Below are positions 55,142 through 63,598 of a DNA stretch of 64,000 nucleotides, piece after piece. The notes beneath the pieces are model-generated. The model searched no databases. It was not told where the DNA came from and saw only the letters and a program-made list of their open reading frames with translations. The DNA is taken from contig NZ_CP035495.1 of assembly GCF_004135345.1 (NCBI RefSeq), positions 2,852,001 through 2,916,000 of the forward strand, in the 5' to 3' direction. The stretch comes from Xylanimonas allomyrinae (GTDB taxonomy: Bacteria; Actinomycetota; Actinomycetes; Actinomycetales; Cellulomonadaceae). The position numbers were made by a program, and so were the translations under genes. The stretch's first letter is position 1, and every line of letters starts with the position of its first letter.

Positions 55142-56094
55142 ATGATCGAGTTGCAGGAGTTGACCAAGGTGTACGGCTCGAAGGTTGCCGTGGACCATGT
55201 GAGTGCTGTCGTCCAGCCGGGAGGGTGACCGGGTTCCTGGGGCCGAATGGTGCGGGCAAGTCGACGACGATGCGCGCGATTCTCGGGCTGGATCGTCCGA
55301 CGTCGGGGCGGGCGTTGGTCAACGGGCGCCCGTTCGAGCGGTCAAGTGCGCCGTTGTCCGAGGTGGGCGCGCTGTTGGACGCGAAGGCTGCCGACGGCGC
55401 GCGGTCGGCGCGCAACCATCTGCTCGCGCTGGGTGCGACGGTGGGTGCGGGGCCGCGGCGGGTGGAGGCGGTGCTGGAGGTCGTCGGCCTGTCGGAGGTG
55501 GCGCACCGCCGGGTGGGGCTGTTCTCTTTGGGCATGAGTCAGCGGCTGGGCATCGCTGCGGCGTTGCTGGCCGAGCCGCAGGTGCTGATCCTGGACGAGC
55601 CGGTCAACGGTCTGGACGTCGACGGGATCCAGTGGATCCGGAACCTGCTCACGCAGCTCGCTGGGGAGGGCTGCACGATCTTGCTGTCCTCGCACCTGAT
55701 GAGCGAGATGGAGCTGGTGGCGGACCATCTGCTGGTGATCGGGCAGGGTCGGATCTTGGCGGACAGCCCGATCGAGGAGTTCATCGCCCGTTCGACCGGG
55801 GGCGCGGTGTCGGTGGGTTCGCCTGACGCGGCGGTGCTCGTGCCGTTGCTGGCGCGGGCGGGCGGGTCGGTTGCGGTGGGCGACGACGCGCTGGTGCAGG
55901 TCCGTGGCCTGGACGCGGGGCAGATCGGTGACATCGCCGCCCAGGCCGGGGTGCGGCTGCATCACCTGGCGCCGGTGGGCGCCAGCCTGGAGTCGGCGTA
56001 CTGGGCGTTGACGCGCGGGAGCGTGGAGTACGGCTCCGGGTCCGCGCATGCCAGCGCCGCGCAGGACAGCATCGAGACGAAGGAGGCGGCGTGA
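55142..56094 (+). CDS. ABC transporter ATP-binding protein, frameshifted
   Basis: This is an ATPase of the bacitracin/lantibiotic export type. ATG 55142 (AAGGA upstream) opens MIELQELTKVYGSKVAV, and the frame stops after VVQPGG. One G missing from GGG at 55223-55225 joins it to the main frame with Walker A GFLGPNGAGKSTT, signature LFSLGMSQRLGIAAAL, Walker B VLILDEPVNGLDVDG and the H-loop SSHLMSEME. It is followed by the permease with a TGATG overlap and then a two-component system, an arrangement typical of antimicrobial-peptide detoxification modules. The substrate is not known. Confidence 0.87.
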
Positions 56095-56914
56095 TGACCG
56101 CGGCAGTGATGGACAGGACGCCGGCCGGCACCAGGGAGGCGGGCACCGCCTACCGGCAGACGTTCGCGCGTGTGGTGCGCTCGGAGTGGATCAAGGCGCG
56201 CTCGCTGCGCGGGACGTGGTTGACCTGCGGGCTGCTGGCGCTGGTCATGGTGGGGGTCGCGGCGCTGGCCGGGATCCTGATCACGGCAGCTCCCGGTCAG
56301 GCGTCCGATCCTCTGGCGACCGTGCTGGGCGGTTCGGACCTGGCCGTGATGATCGCCGGTGTCCTCGGGTCCATCGCGGGTGCCCGCGAGTACGGCTCAC
56401 GCATGGTGGCGAGCACGTTCGCGGTGACCCGCGCCGGTGGCGGGTGGTCGCCGCGAAGACCGCGGTCTTCGCCGGGCTGCTGGTGGTGGTGTCCCTGGTC
56501 GCCGTCTTCGCCGCGTTCCTCGTCGGGACCCTGGTGCTGTCGGCGCGCGGGCAGGCCACGGCACCCTTCTTCGACGCGCACACGATCGGGTCGCTGCTGG
56601 GCATGGCCGGGTACCTGTCGGCGATCGGCCTGATCGGGCTCGGGGTCGGCATCCTGCTGCGCAACGTCGCCGGGGCCGTGCTCCTCGTCGTCGCGGGGAT
56701 CCTCGTGGTGCCGAACCTGGCTCAGGGTCTGCTCCCCGACTCCTGGGACGCCGTGCTGCAGTTCCTGCCGAACTCGGCGGCTTCCGCGTTCACCACGGTG
56801 CATGCTGCCAGCGCCGACGTCCTGCCTGGCCCGGTTGCCGTCGTCGTCCTGGTCGCCTGGGTCGTGGTGGTCGTCGGCGCGAGCGCCGTCCTGGTCCAGA
56901 GGCGCGACGTGTGA
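56094..56914 (+). CDS. ABC transporter permease, frameshifted
   Basis: This ABC-2 type permease has about six membrane helices. The N terminus is MTAAVMDRTPAGTREAG then FARVVRSEWIKARSLRGTW, as in transporters of this kind. The frame breaks after REYGSRMVASTFAVT. One C missing from CCC at 56428-56430 continues it as PRRWRVVAAKTAVFAGLL to the end QRRDV. It works with the ATPase before it. ATG 56094 overlaps the ATPase stop. Confidence 0.85.
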
Positions 56915-56960
56915 CGGCGGGCGCCGGTCGGTGGACCCGAGCCGTGACGCGGGACGTACC

Positions 56961-58154
56961 GTGAGGCCCGTGTCCTGGACGACGGCGCGCGTGGGCCGCG
57001 GCGAGCTGATCCTCGCCGCGGCCCTCGCCGTCGTCTTCCTCGTGCTGCCGCTCGTGCTGCGCCCGTATGCGCCGGCGATCGGGTCGCCGACCTGGGTCGA
57101 CGTGGTCCTGACGGTTGTCAGCGCGACCGCCCTGACGCAGCTGCGGCGGCACCCGGCAGGCACGCTCGCGATCACGGCCGCCGCGACCTACACGGGGATC
57201 GTGAGCGGTCACGTCGTGAACCTCGCCCAGGTCGCGATGAGCGTCGCCGTCTTCGGTTACGCGCTCGCCCGGCCGCCGCGCAAGGCGATCATCGCCGCCG
57301 GGGCGGCCACGGTCATCTTCGAGGGGCTCGCCCTCGCGACCGCGTTCGCGAGCGACGGCCTGCTGCGCCGCGAGGACGTGGTGCTGTGGTTGTGGACCCT
57401 GACGGCGATCGCCATCGCGATCCGTAGCCGCCGCGACACGGTCGCCGCGCTCACGGACCGGGCCGTGCGCGCCGAGCAGGGGCGTGAGGAGGCCGCCCGC
57501 CGCCGGGTCGCCGAGGAACGGCTGCGGATCGCGCGCGAGCTGCACGACGTCATGGCCCACCACGTGTCCGCGATCAGCGTCCAGGCGGGGATGGCCGAGC
57601 ACATGCTCGGCCGTGACGAGCAGGTCGTCGCCGACGCCGTGCGCAACATCCGCACCTCGGCCAAGACCGTCCTCGGCGAGCTTCACTCCGTGCTGGCCGT
57701 GCTGCGCCGCGACGGCGCCGCCGTCGACGCGGTGACGGCACCGGTGCGCGGGCTCGACGACGTCGCGGCCCTCGTCGAAGCGGTCCGCGCGGACGGGACC
57801 TCCGTGCACCTGCACCTCGGGCCCGTCCCGACAACGCTGCCCCCCGACGTCGACCTGGCCGCGTTCCGCGTCGTGCAGGAGGCGCTGACCAACGCCCGCA
57901 AGCACGCCCCGGGCGCCCCGGTCACGGTGACCATCACCTGCCGCGGCGACCTCGAGATCACCGTCACCAACCCCCGGGCCGAGACCGCCCCGCGGTCGAC
58001 GGCCGACGCGGTGCCCGGCAGCGGCCTCGGCCTGGTCGGCATGCGCGAACGCGTCACCGGTGCCGGCGGGACCCTCGACGCCAGGCCCACCCCGGACGGC
58101 GGCTTCGCCGTCGTCGCCCACCTGCCCACGTCCACCAAGGAGAGACCGGCGTGA
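56961..58154 (+). CDS. Sensor histidine kinase, NarL/DesK-like (HisKA_3)
   Basis: This 397-residue kinase has about four to five N-terminal membrane helices, a cytoplasmic helix, and the HisKA_3 motif [18 protein letters not shown] with the phosphoacceptor histidine. The ATPase domain has [15 protein letters not shown] and [16 protein letters not shown] 56961 is chosen because it directly precedes the first helix; the long upstream frame overlaps the permease. It is coupled to the regulator (four-base overlap) and probably responds to the same compound as the ABC transporter. Confidence 0.92.
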   Translation: MRPVSWTTARVGRGELILAAALAVVFLVLPLVLRPYAPAIGSPTWVDVVLTVVSATALTQLRRHPAGTLAITAAATYTGIVSGHVVNLAQVAMSVAVFGYALARPPRKAIIAAGAATVIFEGLALATAFASDGLLRREDVVLWLWTLTAIAIAIRSRRDTVAALTDRAVRAEQGREEAARRRVAEERLRIARELHDVMAHHVSAISVQAGMAEHMLGRDEQVVADAVRNIRTSAKTVLGELHSVLAVLRRDGAAVDAVTAPVRGLDDVAALVEAVRADGTSVHLHLGPVPTTLPPDVDLAAFRVVQEALTNARKHAPGAPVTVTITCRGDLEITVTNPRAETAPRSTADAVPGSGLGLVGMRERVTGAGGTLDARPTPDGGFAVVAHLPTSTKERPA

Positions 58155-58813
58155 CCATCAAGGTCGTCATCGCGGACGACCAGGCGCTCGTGCGCCTCGG
58201 CTTTCGCGTCATCATCGACTCCGCACCCGACATGCAGGTCGTCGGCGAAGCGCCCGACGGCGCCCAGGCCGTCCGGGTCGCGCGCGCCGAGCGCGCCGAC
58301 GTCGTGCTCATGGACATCCGCATGCCCGACGTCGACGGGCTCGCTGCGACCCAGCAGATCAGCTCGGACGACTCCCTGGCCGGCATCAAGGTCCTCATCG
58401 TGACCACGTTCGAACAGGACGAGTACGTCTTCGAGGCGCTGCGCGCCGGAGCCAGCGGCTTCCTGAGCAAGGCCGTCGCGCCCGACGACCTCCTCGACGC
58501 CGTCCGCCTCGTCGCCGCCGGCGAGGCGCTCCTGTCACCCGCCGCGACACGCGCGCTGATCGGCACCTTCCTCGCCGCGCCGACCGCCCCCGCGGCGGGC
58601 GGTGAGGACCGGCTGCGAGACCTGACCGAACGCGAACGCCAGGTCTCCGCACTGGTTGCCGAGGGGCTGAGCAACCAGGAGATCGCCGACCGCCTGTACA
58701 TCTCACCGCTGACCGTCAAGACCCACGTCAACCGCGCCATCCTCAAGCTCGGCCTGCGAGACCGCGCCCAGCTCGTCGTCCTCGCCTACCAGACCGGCCT
58801 CGCCCACCCATAG
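58151..58813 (+). CDS. Response regulator, NarL/LuxR family
   Basis: This 220-residue regulator has a receiver domain with [14 protein letters not shown], the phosphoacceptor in [16 protein letters not shown] and the lysine in [18 protein letters not shown]-terminal LuxR HTH has [20 protein letters not shown] and [18 protein letters not shown]. It likely activates the ABC transporter genes just upstream. Confidence 0.95.
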   Translation: MTIKVVIADDQALVRLGFRVIIDSAPDMQVVGEAPDGAQAVRVARAERADVVLMDIRMPDVDGLAATQQISSDDSLAGIKVLIVTTFEQDEYVFEALRAGASGFLSKAVAPDDLLDAVRLVAAGEALLSPAATRALIGTFLAAPTAPAAGGEDRLRDLTERERQVSALVAEGLSNQEIADRLYISPLTVKTHVNRAILKLGLRDRAQLVVLAYQTGLAHP

Positions 58814-58938
58814 CGCGTCGGGTTGGTGTGTCGGGGTCCGCACCCGAAACCCTCCACGCTCGTTCGCGGGGCAACACGCCATGGCCACTTCATGCCGCAC
58901 GAGTGGCTTCCCCTCGTGTCTGAGGGACGGCGCGGTTG

Positions 58939-59380
58939 CGCCTGCCGGCCGGACTGTCCGGCAGACGTGTGCGAGAGCTGGCGATCGTCCCGCCTCGGGT
59001 CCACCCGGAGGCGTTGCGGACCTGGGTCGAGCGGGCCGACGTTGATGCCGCCAGTCCACGAGGCGAACCATGGCGTCGACGGGGCCTGGAAGGTGGCACG
59101 AGCTGAACCGGCGGTCGCTTCGGTCGCCGCGGCCGGCTCATCGGCGGACAACGCTCTGGTGGAGTCATTCACCGCGACCGTCAAGCGCGAGATGCTCGCC
59201 GGTGAGCACGCCTTTGCCGAGGAGGACACCGCCCGCCGGGCCGTGTTCCGGCGGGCGAGCCGTCACTGCGCCAATCGACGCCACTCGCCTGCGAATACCT
59301 GTCGCCCGAAGCCTTCGAGAAGGTTCACACCACTACCCTGGCCCGGGCCGTGTCATCGACGACGAGCGTGTCCAGGATCT
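58939..59380 (+). pseudogene. IS3-family transposase remnant
   Basis: Two pieces of one transposase survive. The first, near 58969-59055, reads RVRELAIVPP then VHPEALRTWVERADVDAA, like the OrfA helix-turn-helix (usually GIHPEALRNWV). The second, near 59120-59380, is the C-terminal end of the DDE integrase: GSSADNALVESFTATVKREM, then RRHS, a one-base shift at about 59284, and ACEYLSPEAFEKVHTTTLAR. The catalytic core between them is gone, so it is a decayed element. No terminal inverted repeats were found. Confidence 0.75.
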
Positions 59381-59458
59381 TGGGTGAAGGCCCCGTCTGC
59401 CGTGCCTCGCTCGGCGGCCACGCAGCATGGCAAGGTCACGAGAAAGGCAAGGGCATCA

Positions 59459-60277
59459 GTGGATAGCAACTTCGGACCCACACCCCCTACGGGTCAGATG
59501 CAAGGCGGAGTACCTCTCCCTCCGAGCGGAGCGCCGGCGCAGCCGCCCCCTGGCATATACCAGGGATGGACCCAGACCCAGACCCCTCCGGTCTACGGAT
59601 CTCCGTATCAGCCCGGTCCGTACAGGCAGCAGCCTTCTGTGGCCGAGGACCCGGGCAAGACGCTCGGGCTGGTCGGGCTCATCGGAGCGTTCGTCGTCCC
59701 GATCGGCGGCCTGATCTGCTCGATCATCGGCCGCAGCAAGTCCAAGAAGGCTGGCTTCGACAACAAGCTGGCGCTGTGGGGCATCATCATCTCCGCCGTT
59801 TCTCTTGCTGCCACGCTCGTGCTGAGTGTGCTGGTGATCGTCGGCACGATCGCGAACGTCAACGCTGAGGTTGACAAGGCCGAGGAAGCCTTCAAGAACT
59901 CGGAGCAGTCGTTCGATGACGGCAGCAAGGCCGATGCACCCTGGTCCAGCGAGAGCGAGGACTCCGCTGAGGACCCCGGTTTGGACAGCGGTGGCTCGGG
60001 TATCGGCGATGATGAATATGATGACAGTTATACCGTCACCGATAGCGACATCGACGCTTTCATCGAAGGGCTGACACCCGAACAGCGGAAGGTGTTCGAG
60101 GACCAGGGAGTCGATCTTGATGACCCGGCCACTCGTGAACGCATGAAGAAGAATCTTCAAAGAATCGCCGACGACACGCGTGAGCGCCTCAAGGACATGC
60201 CAGACACGGACGGTGACGGTTTGCCGGACAGTCCCTACGGCTTGGACCCGTTCGGGCTGGACGATGACGGCTACTGA
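59459..60277 (+). CDS. DUF4190-like membrane protein with acidic Ca-binding-type C terminus
   Basis: This 272-residue protein has a Pro/Gln/Tyr-rich N terminus and two membrane helices (GLVGLIGAFVVPIGGLICSI and WGIIISAVSLAATLVLSVLV), as in DUF4190. An acidic external region with a DDEYDDSYTVTDSDIDAF stretch and the terminal DTDGDGLPDSPYGLDPFG follow; the latter resembles thrombospondin type 3 calcium loops. GTG 59459 is chosen with AAAGGCAAGGG before it. A far longer open frame runs back through the transposase remnant and was rejected. Confidence 0.72.
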   Translation: MDSNFGPTPPTGQMQGGVPLPPSGAPAQPPPGIYQGWTQTQTPPVYGSPYQPGPYRQQPSVAEDPGKTLGLVGLIGAFVVPIGGLICSIIGRSKSKKAGFDNKLALWGIIISAVSLAATLVLSVLVIVGTIANVNAEVDKAEEAFKNSEQSFDDGSKADAPWSSESEDSAEDPGLDSGGSGIGDDEYDDSYTVTDSDIDAFIEGLTPEQRKVFEDQGVDLDDPATRERMKKNLQRIADDTRERLKDMPDTDGDGLPDSPYGLDPFGLDDDGY

Positions 60278-60453
60278 GCCTCAATGAGCCTTGTGCCACC
60301 AGTCGCGTACCGAAGGCAAGGGGGAGCCAGGTGCGCTCCACGGGGTGTGGTCGCTGCCCTGCCAGCACATGCGACCGAGGGCCTGGCGGTCCTGGCGGAC
60401 CCGGTGTGGCGACCGGGAGCGTGAAGGGAGAGCGGCGACCGCTCGTCGCGCGC

Positions 60454-61476
60454 TCAGGGGTCGCATCGCGCGTAACCGTTGGTCCGACCCCCGCAGGTGT
60501 CACCGAAGCGCTCGTAGTCGCTGTGCCACGTGGAGGAGAAGTACAGGTCGTCGCAGGCGCCCATGTCGCCCGCCTGGCACTGGTCCCACAAGGTGTCCAG
60601 GCGAGGGTTGTCGCCGTAGGTGTACCCCGGCTCGGCGCTCGGCTGCGTCGTGGCGAGCGCCACGAAGACGATGCCGACGATGGTTCCGACGAGGCCCAGC
60701 ACGATGCCTGTGACCGCCATCCCGCGCCCACGCCGTAGTGCGTCCCGAGTGCGGCGAACGCCCACGAACCCGAGCACGGCCGCGACGGGGCCCAGGCCGA
60801 GGAGGCCCGTGACGAGTGACGCGACGGACCAACCGTCGGTCGGGCGCCGCGCCGGTGGGTTGCCGCCTGGCGCCGAACGCCAGGGATCGGCCGGGAACTG
60901 GAGCGCCGGCGCGACGACCGCGTGTTGGGTGACGCGCCAACGCTCCCATCGGGCCTGGAACGCGTCGACCACTGCGACCGGTCCCCCGCGCACCGCGTTC
61001 AGCGAGATCCCTACGGGCGCCCCACCCATGATCCGGGCGTTCGTGCGCGCCGTCCGTCGCGCCCACGGACCCATCCGGGCGAGCAGCGCATCCCGGTCGA
61101 CGACTCGGACGAGCAGGGTGGGCTGACCACAGGTGTTGACAACTCTGACGTCGGCCACGTCACACCATGAGACCCTGCCCGCCGCGCCGAACGAGGAGCG
61201 GTCCTCGAACCCTTCGCCGTCGATCGTCAGGCCAGCCGCTGGGTGAACCGCGAGGATGAGCCAGCCGATGCTGGCCGCCCCGAAGAAGAGTGCGGCGACT
61301 GCGCCCACGACGCCCAGCACGACGCGGGCTGGGACCGACACGTCGCCCCACAGAGCCAGGGCCACGAACACCAACCCGGCCGTCGCCATCAGGGGGCCTG
61401 CCAGCAGGCCGAGTGCGACCGCTCGGACCCGCCGCAGCGGGAACCTGTCCACCCCCACGATCTGAGGCGTGCTCAC
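60454..61476 (-). CDS. Membrane protein with DUF4190 domain and actinobacterial C-terminal Cys motif
   Basis: This protein of 340 residues has two N-terminal membrane helices (AVALGLLAGPLMATAGLVFV and VVLGVVGAVAALFFGAASI), then a PH-like domain (LTIDGEGFEDRSSFGAAGRV, WCDVADVRVV). A DUF4190 helix pair follows (WSVASLVTGLLGLGPVAAVL, MAVTGIVLGLVGTIVGIVFV). The C-terminal external segment has DPxLDTLWDQC-like spacing, CDDLYFSSTWHSDYERFG and TCGGR, a pattern seen at the end of many actinobacterial membrane proteins. GTG 61476 fits the domain start but lacks a clear ribosome site. Function unknown. Confidence 0.7.
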   Translation of the reverse strand: MSTPQIVGVDRFPLRRVRAVALGLLAGPLMATAGLVFVALALWGDVSVPARVVLGVVGAVAALFFGAASIGWLILAVHPAAGLTIDGEGFEDRSSFGAAGRVSWCDVADVRVVNTCGQPTLLVRVVDRDALLARMGPWARRTARTNARIMGGAPVGISLNAVRGGPVAVVDAFQARWERWRVTQHAVVAPALQFPADPWRSAPGGNPPARRPTDGWSVASLVTGLLGLGPVAAVLGFVGVRRTRDALRRGRGMAVTGIVLGLVGTIVGIVFVALATTQPSAEPGYTYGDNPRLDTLWDQCQAGDMGACDDLYFSSTWHSDYERFGDTCGGRTNGYARCDP

Positions 61477-61873
61477 GCGCAGGAGACTGCGTCGATGGGA
61501 CTGCCACACGAACTGGTCGCGATGGTCTTCAGGCGGCGAGTGCGACCCGAGCGGTGCTGCTGAGCTCGAAGTCGCCGCCCACCAGCCGCCCTCGGAACGG
61601 TAGTCGGCATCGTTCGCCAAGCAGCCTTGGGATGGGGTCTGGGCACGACGACGATCGTGCCAGCAGCACGTCACGGCGCCTGCACGCTGGGCGTCACCTG
61701 CTCGTGCTGCAGTCCTGTTCGCCGATGCCGAGTGGGAACGCCGACCGGGGATCACGCCGGGACTCTCGTGTTCGGACGCGCCGGGACCGGCATGCCGGGC
61801 GCCGTGACGGATCGGACTGCGCACCGACCCTCGAGGCGTCGGTCTTCGAGCGGTCACGCGAAACCGCGAAACG
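61477..61873. other. Divergent intergenic region, no supported gene
   Basis: This roughly 400-base region separates the minus-strand membrane protein from the cupin gene. Open frames here are Arg-rich and have no family character. Both promoters must lie in it; only the cupin -10 is recognised. Confidence 0.4.
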
Positions 61874-61879
61874 TAGGCT
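61874..61879 (+). promoter_or_regulatory. Leaderless -10 element for the cupin gene
   Basis: TAGGCT is followed by six bases and then GTG 61886 (or ATG 61892). No good -35 is present. Confidence 0.5.
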
Positions 61880-61885
61880 GGCAGG

Positions 61886-62251
61886 GTGAGGATGTTCAAG
61901 CTTCCGACGGCCGCTCTCGATCGCTTCGAGAGCGATGGCACGGCCATGGAGTTCCTTCCCGCCGCCGTGGACGCGGCGGAGACGCGCATCTCGATCGCGA
62001 GGGTCGCCGCCGGCGGAACGATCGGGCGGCATCCGGCCACGCTCACACAGGCGTTCGCCGTGATCGACGGCGCAGGAGTCGTAGCGGCCGAGGACGATGT
62101 GATGCACGCTGTGGCCAGCGGCGTCGTCGTCGTGTGGGAGAAGGGCGAGATCCATCAGACCTGGGCGACGACGCCGATGCTTGCCGTCGTCGTCGAGACG
62201 TCGGGGAGCTTCGAGCTCACGTCGGATCATGTGGAGCTCGGCGAGGCGTAG
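61886..62251 (+). CDS. Small cupin domain protein
   Basis: This 121-residue protein is a single cupin barrel: motif 1 region ISIARVAAGGTIGRHPATLT, VIDGAGVVAAEDD, and motif 2 region GVVVVWEKGEIHQTW. Only some of the usual metal-binding histidines are visible (H in GRHP and in IHQT). Substrate unknown. It may start at GTG 61886 or ATG 61892; the leaderless promoter spacing favours the former. Confidence 0.75.
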   Translation: MRMFKLPTAALDRFESDGTAMEFLPAAVDAAETRISIARVAAGGTIGRHPATLTQAFAVIDGAGVVAAEDDVMHAVASGVVVVWEKGEIHQTWATTPMLAVVVETSGSFELTSDHVELGEA

Positions 62252-62289
62252 GGCACGTTCCGTCCGCCCGGGGAGCAGGTTTCGGTGGA

Positions 62290-62435
62290 CTCGTGCTCGG
62301 CGCGGAGCTCGCGCGCCTGCTGGCTCTCGGGGCGCGGCCGATGTCGGCCAGACGGGCGAGGAGTCCTGGCACGTGCCGGCCGACCCTGAGGGCAACGAGT
62401 TCTGCCCGCTGCGGCAGCGTTTCGCGCCACTCTGA
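62290..62435 (+). pseudogene. VOC/glyoxalase-family C-terminal fragment
   Basis: Two joined pieces read VLGAELARLLALGA and, one frame over, ADVGQTGEESWHVPADPEGNEFCPLR to a stop. This is the typical end of a VOC protein (DPEGNEFC). The first half of the domain is missing, because the cupin gene lies immediately upstream. It is a decayed or truncated gene. Confidence 0.65.
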
Positions 62436-62570
62436 CAGGGCTCGGACGCCGGGCCCGCGGAGACACAGGAGAGCCCGCGGGCCGGGGCGGGTGCCCCTGC
62501 CGCGCTGGACGAGTGCGCGGCGCCCGCGGACTCCGGTGGTCGCGTGGTTGTCGCCACCAGGTCCCTGTCA

Positions 62571-62596
62571 CCGCCGGCCCTGACGGGTGCCGGCGG
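62571..62596 (-). terminator. Hairpin downstream of the 12-codon ORF
   Basis: CCGCCGGC and GCCGGCGG form a perfect 8-bp stem with a 10-base loop, 19 bases after the stop of the minus-strand ORF at 62615-62653. Confidence 0.5.
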
Positions 62597-62614
62597 AGGA
62601 AAGATCAGGACGCG

Positions 62615-62653
62615 CTAGCGCGCGACCACCTCATCGGTCCGAAGAGACTTCAT
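62615..62653 (-). CDS. Possible 12-residue peptide gene with an exceptionally strong ribosome site
   Basis: The minus strand reads MKSLRTDEVVAR then TAG. Upstream, GGGAGGTGATC (62661-62671 on the complement) pairs with the anti-Shine-Dalgarno end of 16S rRNA over about ten bases. A -10-like TAGCGT lies at about 62694-62689, and a hairpin follows. The arrangement suits a translated micro-ORF, either a peptide gene or a leader, but no gene lies downstream on that strand. No family is known to me. Confidence 0.35.
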   Translation of the reverse strand: MKSLRTDEVVAR

Positions 62654-62699
62654 CTGCTCGGATCACCTCCCTTCTTGATGTGAGGCAGACGCTACGCCC

Positions 62700-62986
62700 G
62701 CCCGGCCGCGCGGTCCACGGTTTTGCCCGCAGGGCGAACCGTCCGGGTGGCCGCGAACCGCGCTCCGTCACGGGGCGCCGTCCGAGGGGACGTGCCGTGC
62801 TCGCGGGGCGGTGCGCGGCGGCGTCGTCGGCGTGGTGGTGCGCGATGCGACACGCCCGGTCGTGTCCGGGCTCGCGATGGTCAGGGCGGCGCCGACGGGC
62901 GTGGTCAGCCCGCTGGGCGGCCCCTGCGCTCACCGGCGAGGACGTGGGGAAGCGACGCGCGGTCCCCGGCTGGGCGCCCCGTGCGA
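62700..62986. other. Intergenic region before the phosphatase gene
   Basis: I see no gene in this 287-base region. It separates the divergent 12-codon ORF and the phosphatase gene. Confidence 0.4.
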
Positions 62987-62992
62987 GAGGAT
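62987..62992 (+). promoter_or_regulatory. Leaderless -10 element for the phosphatase gene
   Basis: GAGGAT is followed by GCAGCAC and ATG 63000. The 18-base context from GAGAGGATG to CACATG is almost identical to that at 63584-63601. GAGAGG could also act as a ribosome site. Confidence 0.4.
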
Positions 62993-62999
62993 GCAGCAC

Positions 63000-63521
63000 A
63001 TGAGCGAGCCGTACCGGGTGATGACTGTGTGTACCGGCAACATCTGCCGGTCCCCCATGGCGGAGGTCGTGCTGCGGGAGGCGTTCGCGGCCGAGGGCCT
63101 GGACGGAAGGGTGTCCGTGGACTCCTCGGGCGTCAGCGCGGAGGAGGAGGGAAACCCTGTCGACCGCCGCGCGCAGCGTGTGCTGGCCGCCCACGGGTAC
63201 CCCGTCGGGGACGACCACCGCGCGCACCGCGTGACCTCCGACGAGGTCGCGTGCCGCGACCTGCTGCTGCCCATGACGGCACACCACGCGCGGGCGCTGC
63301 GTCGGCTCGTGCCCGACGACGGCGCGGCCCGCTGCGAGATCCGCCTGTTCCGGTCCTTTGACCCCGAGGCCCCCGAGCTGCGTGCTGGGGTCGGCGAGGA
63401 CGTGCTCGACGTCGACGACCCCTGGTACGGCGGTGCGGAGGCGTTCGAGGTGACGTTGCGGGAGCTGGAGGCGGCGACGCCGGGGATCGTCGCGTACGTC
63501 AAGGAACGCCTCGGTAGCTGA
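63000..63521 (+). CDS. Low-molecular-weight protein-tyrosine phosphatase
   Basis: This 173-residue cytoplasmic phosphatase has the P-loop VCTGNICRSPMAE (CX5R-S) at about residues 9-21, VSVDSSGVSAEEEGNPVD and a C-terminal acid loop with VDDPWYGGAEAFE that supplies the catalytic aspartate. It removes phosphate from tyrosine or arginine residues in relatives; it may act with a bacterial tyrosine kinase, none of which is in the window. Confidence 0.94.
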   Translation: MSEPYRVMTVCTGNICRSPMAEVVLREAFAAEGLDGRVSVDSSGVSAEEEGNPVDRRAQRVLAAHGYPVGDDHRAHRVTSDEVACRDLLLPMTAHHARALRRLVPDDGAARCEIRLFRSFDPEAPELRAGVGEDVLDVDDPWYGGAEAFEVTLRELEAATPGIVAYVKERLGS

Positions 63522-63585
63522 GGCGCCGACCGGGGCCCCGGCCGAGGGGCCGATGCCGAGGCGGCGCCGATGCCGTCGTGAGCGA

Positions 63586-63591
63586 GAGGAT
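63586..63591 (+). promoter_or_regulatory. Leaderless -10 element for the GNAT gene
   Basis: GAGGAT, then GCCGCAC, then ATG 63599: the same spacing and nearly the same bases as before the phosphatase gene. Confidence 0.4.
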
Positions 63592-63598
63592 GCCGCAC

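Noticed and set aside
5359-56430. Programmed ribosomal frameshifting as the cause of the broken genes
   Set aside because: The sites share no slippery heptamer or downstream structure, affect unrelated genes, and all equal one lost G or C. A sequence-level fault is simpler.
58823-60277. A single 484-codon gene fusing transposase and membrane protein
   Set aside because: The first 210 codons mix non-coding and broken transposase sequence. A proper start with a purine-rich site exists at 59459.
62655-62680. Similarity of GGATCACCTCCCTTCT on the plus strand to the 3' end of 16S rRNA
   Set aside because: Only about 11 bases match, with no upstream rRNA sequence. It is better explained as a strong Shine-Dalgarno on the other strand.
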